64,000 nucleotides of DNA from an uncultured Flavobacteriaceae bacterium (GTDB taxonomy: Bacteria > Bacteroidota > Bacteroidia > Flavobacteriales > Flavobacteriaceae), in assembly GCA_943787365.1 (NCBI GenBank), contig CALSMD010000005.1, positions 1 through 64,000 of the forward strand, written 5' to 3'. Shown here piece by piece: positions 34,802-43,637 of this stretch. The notes beneath the pieces are model-generated. The model was given only the letters and a program-made list of their open reading frames with translations. It was not told where the DNA came from and did no database searches. A program made the position numbers and the translations under genes. Each line of letters starts with the position of its first letter. Position 1 is the first letter of the stretch.

Positions 34802-34848
34802 AAATCGAGACCTCTTTTAATATAAGAAAGGTCTCGATTTTTTTTATT
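34802..34848 (+). terminator. Rho-independent-type terminator
   Basis: aaatcgagacct ... aggtctcgattttttttt: 12-bp perfect stem then T-tract. Confidence 0.75.
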
Positions 34849-34966
34849 TCATAAACAAACTAGTTCAGCACGACAAAGTTGTGTTGGTAACCTGCTAGTT
34901 GTCCTGCTGAGCTGTTTTCGGCAAGCGAGTCAAAAGTCAAAAACTTTGTAGTATCGGGTTGGGGTT

Positions 34967-35024
34967 ACAAGGGACTTAAGCCCCTTGATTTTATATGTGT
35001 TGGCGGTTGTGTGATTACACTGAG
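34967..35024. repeat. 58-bp dispersed repeat, copy 1 (upstream of LRR gene)
   Basis: acaagggacttaagccccttgattttatatgtgttggcggttgtgtgattacactgag; 53 of 58 positions match copy 2 by hand alignment, no gaps. Confidence 0.85.
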
Positions 35025-35165
35025 CTGACTTCGGTAGGATCAGTCTAAATTCTAAATTCTGAAGTATCGAAGCGCAAGTATTGTAGAATTTTGTTTATTA
35101 TTTAATGAAAACTATTAAACAAAAATAGAATACAGTACATTTGTCAAAATTTAAAAACCAATACT

Positions 35166-38034
35166 TTGAAAACAACTGTACTTCGACTTCTATTTTTAAT
35201 GGGGGCTATGGCTTCTTTTTCGCAAACCACTTCTATTCCAGATGCTAACTTTGAAGCATTTTTAGAAACTCATAACGCCGATGGAGAGGTTGTGGATGTT
35301 GGAGACACATCAAGTATGGGAGATGGTATTGAGAACAATAACTTAGTCACTACTGCAAACATCAATACGGTGACTAGCTTAGATGTTCTTGGCAAAGGGA
35401 TAGCGCATTTAAGGGGCATCGAGGATTTTGTGTTGCTAGAGACTTTGAATTGCTCTAGTAATGTATTGACTGTTTTAGACCTGACTAAGAACTCAAGTTT
35501 AACGAGTTTGAATTGCGAATCTAATTCTTTAATCTATTTAAACGTGAAAAACGGAAATACCTTAGCTATAACAACTTTTAATGCTTTAGAAAATGAAAAT
35601 CTTTCATGTATTCAAATAGATGATGAAATGATAGCTCCATTTAATTGGGAGTACGACAATCAAGAAGGGTTCAATATGGAGTTTAATTTAAATTGCGGGC
35701 TCACTTATGTTCCCGATGACAACTTTGAAGCCTATTTAGAAACTCATAACTCTACTGGCGATGTTGTGCCTGTTGGAGATGTTTCAAGCATGGGAGATGG
35801 CATTGAAAACAATAATTTAGTAGCCACCGCAAATATTAGTGAGGTGACTTCTTTGACGGTTAGTGGTTTAGAGATTTCAGACTTAACAGGGATAGAAGCT
35901 TTTGCGGCTTTAAGGTTTTTAAATTGCGATTATAATACCTTAAGCAGTTTAGACATGTCTGGTAATTTGAATTTAGATACTGTATATGCCAATAATAATA
36001 ATTTAACGAGTATAAATGTTTCGAATAATACGGTTTTAACACAGATATATTGCTCTAATAATGCCTTAAGCAATTTAGATGTTTCATTAAATGAAGACTT
36101 ACGAGGGTTATATTGCTGATAATAATGCCTTAAGCACTTTAAATGTTTCAACCAATACGGCCTCTAACAGCGATTATATTGTGGTTTTAACAACTTAACA
36201 TCTTTAGATGTCTCAACTAATGTTTCTTTAACTAATCTTAGCTTTTTCTAATAACAGTATAAGCAGTATAAATCTCTCATCCAATACAGATTTAATAACT
36301 TTGAACAGCGGACAGAACAACTTAACCGAATTAAATGTTGCTAACAATACAGCATTAGAAACTTTATTATGTTCTAATAATAATTTGGGCGATTTAGATA
36401 TTTCTACAAATACAGTCTTAGAGGAATTGTATGTACAATTTGCTCAATTAACGGATTTAGATATTTCTAATAACATGAATTTAGAAGATCTGTCTTGTTC
36501 TTATAACAACTTAAGTGGGAGTTTAGATGTTTCTGCTCATACGAATTTAGAATATCTTGATGCCAGTGAAAATTATTTTAGCAGTTTAAATGTAAAAAAC
36601 GGAAATAATTCTAATTTTAGAAATTTTTATGCAGACGCAAATCCAAACCTTACATGTATTGAGGTTGATGATGTAGACTACAGTACAACCAATTGGAACT
36701 ATATTGATGCTACCGCAAGTTTTAATACAACTTGCAGCCTCACCTCTGTGCCCGATGCTAACTTTGAAGCCTATTTAGAAACTCATAACTCTACTGGCGA
36801 TGTTGTGCCTGTTGGAGATGTTTCAAGCATGGGAGATGGCATTGCAAACAATAATTTAGTAGCCACCGCAAATATTAGTGAGGTGACTTCTTTGACGGTT
36901 AGTGGTTTAGAGATTTCAGACTTAACAGGGATAGAAGCTTTTGCGGCTTTAAGGTTTTTAAATTGCGATTATAATACCTTAAGCAGTTTAGACATGTCTG
37001 GTAATTTGAATTTAGATACTGTATATGCCAATAATAATAATTTAACGAGTATAAATGTTTCGAATAATACGGTTTTAACACAGATATATTGCTCTAATAA
37101 TAACATAAGCAATTTAGATGTTTCATTAAATGTAAACTTACGAGGGTTATATTGCTCTAATAATGCCTTAAGTGTTTTAAATGTCTCAACCAATACAGCT
37201 CTAACAGCGTTGTATTGCGGTTATAACAACTTAACTTCTTTAGATGTCTCAACTAATGTCTCTTTAAATTATCTAAGTTTTTCTAATAACAGTATAAGCA
37301 GTATAAATCTCTCATCCAATACAGATTTAATAACTTTGAACAGCGGACAGAACAACTTAACCGAATTAAATGTTGCTAACAATACAGCATTAGAAACTTT
37401 ATTATGTTCTAATAATAATTTGGGCGATTTAGATATTTCTACAAATACAGTCTTAGAGGAATTGTATGTACAATTTGCTCAATTAACGGATTTAGATATT
37501 TCTAATAACATGAATTTAGAAGATCTGTCTTGTTCTTATAACAACTTAAGTGGGAGTTTAGATGTTTCTGCTCATACGAATTTAGAATATCTTGATGCCA
37601 GTGAAAATTATTTTAGCAGTTTAAATGTAAAAAACGGAAATAATTCTAATTTTAGAAATTTTTATGCAGACGCAAATCCAAACCTTACATGTATTGAGGT
37701 TGATGATGTAGACTACAGTACAACCAATTGGAACTATATTGATGATACTTCTACCTTTGTCAATAGTCAAGAAGAATGTGCAGCTTTAGGAGTAGAGGGT
37801 ATAGAAAAGCTAAACGTTTCTATCTATCCTAATCCATCAAAAGGGGCGTTTACGATTGAGGTTTTAGAAGTTTCTGATCTTATACTTTATTCAGCTATTG
37901 GAAAAGAAGTCTTTAGAAAACCATTAAACAGTGGTCAAAATCAACTGAATGATTTAAACCTTTCTAAAGGCCTGTATTTTGTAAAAATATCATCTAAAGA
38001 AAAAGTGATGACTAAAAAATTGATTATTGAATAA
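35166..38034 (+). pseudogene. Leucine-rich repeat surface protein with T9SS type A sorting domain; frame broken by a cluster of indels at ~36115-36245
   Basis: Two ORFs (35166-36119, 36301-38034) cover one protein: signal peptide, 'NVSNNTVLTQIYCSNN' LRRs, C-terminal 'SIYPNPSKGAFTIEVLEVSDLILYSAIGKEVF...LSKGLYFVKISSKEKVMTKKLIIE'. Confidence 0.85.
35713..37740 (+). repeat. Two ~1.04-kb tandem halves of the LRR gene
   Basis: 'aactttgaagcctatttagaaactcataactctactggcgatg' recurs at 35721 and 36760 (offset 1039 bp); long identical stretches. Confidence 0.88.
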
Positions 38035-38205
38035 ATAATAGTTGTGTCGGGTTTTCTTCTCGATACAAATTTGTTCATCCTTCACAAATTCACTCGAAGT
38101 GACATCCTTACTGTTTGTCAGCTCGAGTGTTTTTTGTTTACAAAAAATGTATCAGACAAAGTATTAAGAATTAAAACAAAACCTAAGAACCCTCAGCATC
38201 TGGTC

Positions 38206-38263
38206 ACAAGGGACTTAAGTCCCTTGATTTTATATGTACTGGTGGTTGTGTGATTACATTGAG
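38206..38263. repeat. 58-bp dispersed repeat, copy 2 (downstream of LRR gene)
   Basis: acaagggacttaagtcccttgattttatatgtactggtggttgtgtgattacattgag; contains the perfect palindrome aagggacttaagtccctt. Confidence 0.85.
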
Positions 38264-38286
38264 TTTACTTGCCGAAGGTAGGAAGT

Positions 38287-38307
38287 CCTGCCTGTCGGCA
38301 GACAAGC
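38287..38307. repeat. Short palindromic element copy c
   Basis: cctgcctgtcggcagacaagc; first 18 nt identical to the insert in tRNA-Leu. Confidence 0.8.
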
Positions 38308-38368
38308 TTTTCTAACGAAGGTATGCTTGTTTCAGATTCTGAAACAAATTATATTTCAGTTCATTGAG

Positions 38369-38409
38369 ATTCTGAAACAAACCTGCCTACCGTCAGGCAG
38401 GTTCAGAAT
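38369..38409. repeat. Short palindromic element copy d inside a longer inverted repeat
   Basis: attctgaa...cctgcctaccgtcaggcagg...ttcagaat; the 3' flank (gttcagaatgacagattttctactttttagacag) resembles the flank of copy b at 22983-23017. Confidence 0.75.
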
Positions 38410-38426
38410 GACAGATTTTCTACTTT

Positions 38427-39128
38427 TTAGACAGACTCGTTTTTACGAAATTTCTTCACAAAAAACTCCGTCAAAAACAAATTACAAAGAATCATGGTAT
38501 AGGCATAAATACTGTCTTCTACAGGGATAGTTCCCATTCGAATGCCTAAGTTTTCGGCATTGTTGTACCAGACCACTTGATTGTCAATAAAGCTGCCGGT
38601 TAAGACGCCATTCACAATAAAAAATGGAATCAGCATCACCAAAAAAGTCAAGAAAAAATGCTGAAGCAATTTAAGATTGTATTTATAAACAAGAACCGTT
38701 AACGGAATCGCCAATCCAAAATTAATCACCGTGTACCATTTGTCATAGTTGACAACCGCGAGGATGAACAACAGAAGTATAAGAAGTATACTGATCTTTT
38801 TTGTGGTTACCTCATTGACTTTTAAATTCGGAAAATAGAGGAGAAGCGCATAATGTGTAAACACACAAGCAAAAGGAATACAAATGAAAAACAACCATTC
38901 TTCAATAGGAAGACTAAAAAGTTTGATGCCTAAAAAGTAAGTGTCGTTAAACCCCCAAATTCCATTCATTGTGAAAATCACATCCCAAGGGATAAAAATC
39001 CCCATTGTTAGTAGGATCGAAACGAAGATCCATAAAAACCGTTTGTGGAGCTGCAGCCTTGGATGAAAACTATACAAAAATGGTACTGAAACAGACCCTA
39101 AGTTTAATAAAAGATAGAGTGTGTTCAT
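38427..39128 (-). CDS. crtYcd: Lycopene cyclase (CrtYcd-type membrane protein)
   Basis: ~230 aa polytopic protein with 'FSLPIEEWLFFICIP' motif of this family; end of crt gene run. Confidence 0.82.
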   Translation of the reverse strand: MNTLYLLLNLGSVSVPFLYSFHPRLQLHKRFLWIFVSILLTMGIFIPWDVIFTMNGIWGFNDTYFLGIKLFSLPIEEWLFFICIPFACVFTHYALLLYFPNLKVNEVTTKKISILLILLLFILAVVNYDKWYTVINFGLAIPLTVLVYKYNLKLLQHFFLTFLVMLIPFFIVNGVLTGSFIDNQVVWYNNAENLGIRMGTIPVEDSIYAYTMILCNLFLTEFFVKKFRKNESV

Positions 39129-39131
39129 CAG

Positions 39132-39581
39132 TTAGCGTTTAAAATATTTGAAGGGTACAAACAACATTCCAAAACATTCGCCATCGCCTTTTCCGAGGTG
39201 TTTGTGGTGGATTTTGTGCGCACGTCTCAGTCCTTTTGCATACCAGTTATTGGCTTTTCTTAAATACTTAAACCGTTGATGAATAAAAATATCATGTACT
39301 ATAAAATAGGTAGCACCATACGCCATAATTCCCAAACCTATAGGAAGTCCGGCCCAAAAACCTTCGTAACTCCAGAAATAAAAACAGGTCATACTAACGA
39401 CCGCATAGAAAATAAAAAAGGCATCATTACGTTCAAACCAGCTTTTGTGATCTTTGTGATGGTGGTCTTTGTGAAGTTTCCACAAAAAACCATGCATGAC
39501 GTATTTATGCGTAAACCACGCCATAAACTCCATGGTCGTAAAGGTTCCTAAAAAAACGAGTATCCAAAAAATTGTATTCAT
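39132..39581 (-). CDS. crtZ: Beta-carotene hydroxylase
   Basis: Histidine boxes HKYVMH, HKDHHHKDH, HDIFIHQRF, HKIHHKH. Confidence 0.88.
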   Translation of the reverse strand: MNTIFWILVFLGTFTTMEFMAWFTHKYVMHGFLWKLHKDHHHKDHKSWFERNDAFFIFYAVVSMTCFYFWSYEGFWAGLPIGLGIMAYGATYFIVHDIFIHQRFKYLRKANNWYAKGLRRAHKIHHKHLGKGDGECFGMLFVPFKYFKR

Positions 39582-39589
39582 AATAAAGG

Positions 39590-40429
39590 CTATAATAGAT
39601 TGAGTTGATATTTAACATAACTGCGGGTGAGCAGTTCTACTTTTTTATAATCGGGAACTCGAATTCGGGTACTTTTGATTTCGAGTGCAGGAGTTGTTTT
39701 TAGTTTTATAAGAAGTTGATTGTAATAACGGTATGCCATAAACACACCAAACTTCGCTTCTAAAGGCAGTTGTTTAATTCCTGATAATCCTTCTGCAAAA
39801 TCTTTTTCAATATCGTCAATGATCGCCTTTTTAGAGACTTCATCTAAATTATTTAAATCTGTATTAGGGAAATACGTTCGGTTCAGCTCGTCGTGATCCG
39901 CTTTTAAATCTCTCAGAAAATTTACTTTTTGAAATGCAGACCCAAGCGCCATAGCCGTTTGTTTGAGTGCCTCATAACGTTCATCATCTCCTTTTACAAA
40001 GACTTTTAAACACATCAATCCAACCACATCTGCGGAGCCATAAATGTAGTTTTTATATTCTTCATCCGTATGATAGATTGTTTTATGTAAATCCTGACGC
40101 ATTGAATTCATAAAAGCATCTACCATGTCTTTATCAATAGCATAGGTGTGATAGGTGTGTTGGAAGGAATTCAAAATAGGGTTGAGGCTTATTTTATTAA
40201 TAAGTGCTGATTCTAAATCTGCTTCAAACTGAACAAACAACGCTTCTTTATCGTAGTCGTGAAATGAATCTACAATTTCATCCGCCAAGCGCACAAAGCC
40301 GTAAATATTATAAATATCCTGACGAATTGAGTTCGACAGCATTTTTGTGGCCATCGAAAACGAAGTGCTGTAGGTCTGGGTAATAATCCGACTACAATCT
40401 TGTGAAACAGCATCAAATATAGACTTCAT
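39590..40429 (-). CDS. crtB: Phytoene synthase
   Basis: YGFVRLADEIVDSFHD; ALGSAFQKVNFLRDLKADHDELNRTYFP. Confidence 0.92.
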   Translation of the reverse strand: MKSIFDAVSQDCSRIITQTYSTSFSMATKMLSNSIRQDIYNIYGFVRLADEIVDSFHDYDKEALFVQFEADLESALINKISLNPILNSFQHTYHTYAIDKDMVDAFMNSMRQDLHKTIYHTDEEYKNYIYGSADVVGLMCLKVFVKGDDERYEALKQTAMALGSAFQKVNFLRDLKADHDELNRTYFPNTDLNNLDEVSKKAIIDDIEKDFAEGLSGIKQLPLEAKFGVFMAYRYYNQLLIKLKTTPALEIKSTRIRVPDYKKVELLTRSYVKYQLNLL

Positions 40430-40462
40430 AAACTTAAATTTTAAATTTTTTAACTAAGATGC

Positions 40463-41932
40463 TTAACATTTGTCCAGCATCTTTTGTATAAGTTCTGAGG
40501 TCAGTTTTCCGGAGATTAAAGAAGGGGGTACTCCTGGTCCAGGGACGGTCAATTGTCCTGTAAAATATAAATTTTTGACTTTGTTACTTTTTAATTTCGG
40601 TCTCAAAAAAGCCGTTTGTAATAGTGTCATTGCCATTCCGTAGGCATTTCCTTTGTATGAATTGTATTCGGATTTAAAGTCTTCAACACAAAAGGATTCC
40701 TTAAATATAATATTATTTTGAATCGATTGCTTTGTTTTTTCTTCAAATCTTTCAATTATCTTTTCAAGATAGTGGCTTCTGAGCTCAGGAGTGTCCTCAA
40801 TATTTGGAGCGATTGGCATCAAAATAAACAAAGCATCACAACCTTCTGGTGCCATAGAAGGATCTGTTTTTGATGGGACATTGGCATAAAACAACGGATG
40901 GCTAGGCCATTTTGGATCGTCATAGATTTCTTCGGCATGTTTCTCAAAATCAGCATCAAAAAACAAATTGTGATGCTCTGCATTTTTAAGCTTTTTATCC
41001 AATCCAATATAAAATAATAAGGATGAGGGCGCAAATACTTTTTTGTCCCAATACGCTTCTGAATGTTGTCGGTGTGCTGCGTCTAACAAAGTTTCGGAAT
41101 GGTGATAATCTGCACCACTCAAAACAATGTCAGATTCTATGAACACATCTTTAGTAATCAATCCGCTCACAGTACCCTTATCCACCACAATTTTATCTAC
41201 AGGATGGTTGGTGTGAATTTGCACACCTAATTCTACAGCTAAGGCTTCCATTGCCTTAATGATTTCATACATGCCACCTCTTGGATGCCAAGTGCCCAAA
41301 CCAAAATCAGCATAATTCATAAAACTAAAAAACGAAGGTGTTTTACTCGGTTTGGCTCCTAAAAAGAGGGAGGGAAATTCAAGTGTTGAAATTAACTTTG
41401 GATTGCTAAAGTTTTTTCGAACCTCGTGACTGATGGTCTTAAAAAACTGATCTAAGCGCTTAACAGTATCTTTAGAAACCAATTCTAAGGGCGATACTCC
41501 TGGCGCGTTGTACAAGATTTTATTGACGGCAATACCGTAATTACTTTGCGCTTTGTCAATGAATTTTTTTAGCTTGATGCCACTTCCTTTTTCGATGCGT
41601 TCAAACTCGGCACAAATTTTATCCATAGAGTCGCCGATGGTAATAATTTCATCGTCGAAAAATATTTTATAAGCGGGGTCTAGTTTGTCAATGTGGTAAT
41701 AGTCTGAAGTTTGTTTACCAAAATCCGCAAAAAAGCGATCAAATACATCAGGCATCCAATACCAGGAAGGGCCGATGTCAAAAGTAAATCCATCTTTTTT
41801 TAGTTGGCGTGCACGACCGCCCACAGTACTGTTTTTTTCATAGATGGAGACCGTATGTCCTGCTTGTGCTAAATAGCAGGCTGCAGATAGGGATGAAAAC
41901 CCTGAACCAATAATTTGTATTGTTTTTTTCAT
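40463..41932 (-). CDS. crtI: Phytoene desaturase
   Basis: IIGSGFSSLSAACYLAQAGHTVSIYEKNSTVGGRARQ dinucleotide-binding motif; C-terminal 'NLYFTGQLTVPGPGVPPSLISGKL'. Confidence 0.93.
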   Translation of the reverse strand: MKKTIQIIGSGFSSLSAACYLAQAGHTVSIYEKNSTVGGRARQLKKDGFTFDIGPSWYWMPDVFDRFFADFGKQTSDYYHIDKLDPAYKIFFDDEIITIGDSMDKICAEFERIEKGSGIKLKKFIDKAQSNYGIAVNKILYNAPGVSPLELVSKDTVKRLDQFFKTISHEVRKNFSNPKLISTLEFPSLFLGAKPSKTPSFFSFMNYADFGLGTWHPRGGMYEIIKAMEALAVELGVQIHTNHPVDKIVVDKGTVSGLITKDVFIESDIVLSGADYHHSETLLDAAHRQHSEAYWDKKVFAPSSLLFYIGLDKKLKNAEHHNLFFDADFEKHAEEIYDDPKWPSHPLFYANVPSKTDPSMAPEGCDALFILMPIAPNIEDTPELRSHYLEKIIERFEEKTKQSIQNNIIFKESFCVEDFKSEYNSYKGNAYGMAMTLLQTAFLRPKLKSNKVKNLYFTGQLTVPGPGVPPSLISGKLTSELIQKMLDKC

Positions 41933-41987
41933 TTAGAGTATAAAAATACGCAAAAGCCAATACAGTTAGTATGTGTGTAACGATTTT

Positions 41988-42887
41988 TTACAAATCTTTA
42001 ACTAAATTTTTGATAGATTTAAAGAGTTTCATCCCTTTTGGGAGTTTTTTGGGTTTAGAATCTATAAAACGGGTTCCAAGGAGTCTTACCGAATTAGTAG
42101 TGTCTTTAACCACTTCAGTATACAGTTTTTTCAAATAACCTTCAACCTTTTCTGGGTCTGGTTTGATCGTGAAATAGGAAACGTATGTAATGTCTTCATA
42201 GATAGCATTAAGTAGATTGAGATCCTCAATTGGAACGCTTTCACCAAGATAGATGGTGTGATATCCACGACTCAAAAGCTCGTAGTTTATAAACAGAAGT
42301 CCAATATCATGAATTTCGTTAAGTGGTAAAAACAACACAAAAGTTTTTGTGTCAGGTTTCGGGTTTGAACTTTGTATGCGCTCAATATGAATCAACACTT
42401 TTTGTCGAATATGAACAAAGAGAAAATGCTCATGCGAAGGTTTAATAGTAAGCGTTTGCCATAAAAAACCGATGTCTTGTATGATGGGAATAAAGAGCTC
42501 GTAAAAAATTTCACGAAAGCTTTTTTCTTCTAACAAGCGGTTATAAGTATTATAAAAAAGTGCTTGATCAAAATTTAGCATCGCCAGTTTAAAGGCGTTA
42601 AACGCATGCGTTTCCGTATTTCCTAAGTACGAAATCTCTTTTACTTTTGTTGCAATTTGAAACTCATCAAGTGCTGCAATTCTAGAGACTTTATAGCCAT
42701 TACTGTTTAAGAAACTAATGTTCATCAGCTTTTGTAAGCTTCTTAAATTGTAAGTTCTAATGTTGGTGTCTGTGCGTTCTGGCACGAGAAGATTGTACCG
42801 TTTTTCCCATATACGAATGGTATGGGCTTTGATTCCAGAAAGATTTTCTAAGTCCTTTATGCTAAAGGAGGTTTTAATTGTGTTCAT
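41988..42887 (-). CDS. MerR-family regulator with C-terminal B12-binding-like domain (CarH/LitR-like)
   Basis: SIKDLENLSGIKAHTIRIWEKRYNLLVPERTDTNIRTY (MerR HTH); FLWQTLTIKPSHEHF (W-x9-EH); LPLNEIHDIGLLF (E-x-H-x-x-G). Confidence 0.85.
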   Translation of the reverse strand: MNTIKTSFSIKDLENLSGIKAHTIRIWEKRYNLLVPERTDTNIRTYNLRSLQKLMNISFLNSNGYKVSRIAALDEFQIATKVKEISYLGNTETHAFNAFKLAMLNFDQALFYNTYNRLLEEKSFREIFYELFIPIIQDIGFLWQTLTIKPSHEHFLFVHIRQKVLIHIERIQSSNPKPDTKTFVLFLPLNEIHDIGLLFINYELLSRGYHTIYLGESVPIEDLNLLNAIYEDITYVSYFTIKPDPEKVEGYLKKLYTEVVKDTTNSVRLLGTRFIDSKPKKLPKGMKLFKSIKNLVKDL

Positions 42888-42903
42888 GTTTTAATAAGAT
42901 TTG

Positions 42904-42947
42904 GGTCAACTAAATTAACCAAAAAAAAATTAAAATCAAAATATTGA
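42904..42947. promoter_or_regulatory. Candidate operator(s) upstream of the carotenoid regulator
   Basis: Imperfect palindromes ggtcaactaaattaacc (42904-42920) and tcaaaatattga (42936-42947) in the 77-bp gap upstream of the regulator start. Confidence 0.25.
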
Positions 42948-42964
42948 ACTAAAAAATAATAAAG

Positions 42965-43069
42965 TGCGCACGAGAAGACTCGAACTTCCACGGGAATAAT
43001 TCCCACTAGCCCCTCAAGCTAGCGCGCCTGCCTGTCGGCAGACAGGTCTACAAATTCCGCCACCTGCGC
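42965..43069 (-). tRNA. tRNA-Leu(GAG) with 20-nt palindromic insertion in the D-arm; no encoded CCA
   Basis: Reverse complement GCGCAGG TG GCG GAATTTGTAGA [CCTGTCTGCCGACAGGCAGG] CGC G CTAGC TTGAGGG GCTAG TGGGAATTATTCCCG TGGAAGTTCGAGTCTTCT CGTGCGC A. Anticodon stem-loop, long variable arm and T-arm fit tRNA-Leu; acceptor has one mismatch. Confidence 0.85.
43027..43046. repeat. Short palindromic element copy e, inside tRNA-Leu
   Basis: cctgcctgtcggcagacagg; forms an 8-bp hairpin with tetraloop in the transcript; first 18 nt identical to copy c. Confidence 0.88.
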
Positions 43070-43124
43070 ATTATGAATGTTAAAATTGAGAGTTCGTGTC
43101 TCAGTTTTATATTTCGATTAAAAA

Positions 43125-43637
43125 TCATCCAAAACTCTTCAACAAAATCCTTGCTTGCAAATAAAACCGTCCCGTTCTGTAGTTTTTCTTTTTTTCAAAA
43201 TGAAGACTGATGACTTCCCCAAATTTAGTTTTTTGTTCTAATAAATATACAAGTTGATTGATGTTGTTATAAGTGCCTTCAAGGGTAAAGTCATATGTTT
43301 TAATTACCAGCTCATTATTTGTAGAGACGTGGGGCTCAAGAAAATCAACTACTTTTAGGGCGTTGTTGCTGGCATACGTATTGATGACTTTAAGAAGGTT
43401 GTTTTGAATCGAAGACCCGCCTAGCTGAAACTTTGTTAAGAGCGAATCATAATAAACATTTTTTTGTTTTAATACGGCTAATTGCTGCGGGCCGTTTTTG
43501 AGTAATACAGCTTCGTTTACTAAATTGGTGTGTTGTTCTTTTAGCTGAAGGGTGTTTTTAATGGCTAAATTATAGCAAAGAATCAATGCCATAACAAAAC
43601 TCACAATAAGGGCTATATTTTTCTGCTGTTTAGTCAT
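43125..43637 (-). CDS. GspM/PilO-like inner-membrane secretion protein
   Basis: Single N-terminal TM helix plus ~170 aa; downstream of the GspL-like gene in a secretin/ATPase/pseudopilin run. Confidence 0.55.
   Translation of the reverse strand: MTKQQKNIALIVSFVMALILCYNLAIKNTLQLKEQHTNLVNEAVLLKNGPQQLAVLKQKNVYYDSLLTKFQLGGSSIQNNLLKVINTYASNNALKVVDFLEPHVSTNNELVIKTYDFTLEGTYNNINQLVYLLEQKTKFGEVISLHFEKKKNYRTGRFYLQARILLKSFG

Noticed and set aside
35860-37193. Duplicate antisense ORFs (MLKPYYSKHLYSLNYYYW...)
   Set aside because: Shadow of the duplicated LRR halves.
43027-43046. Group I intron or archaeal-type tRNA intron
   Set aside because: Only 20 nt, in the D-arm rather than the anticodon loop, and it matches a dispersed palindrome.
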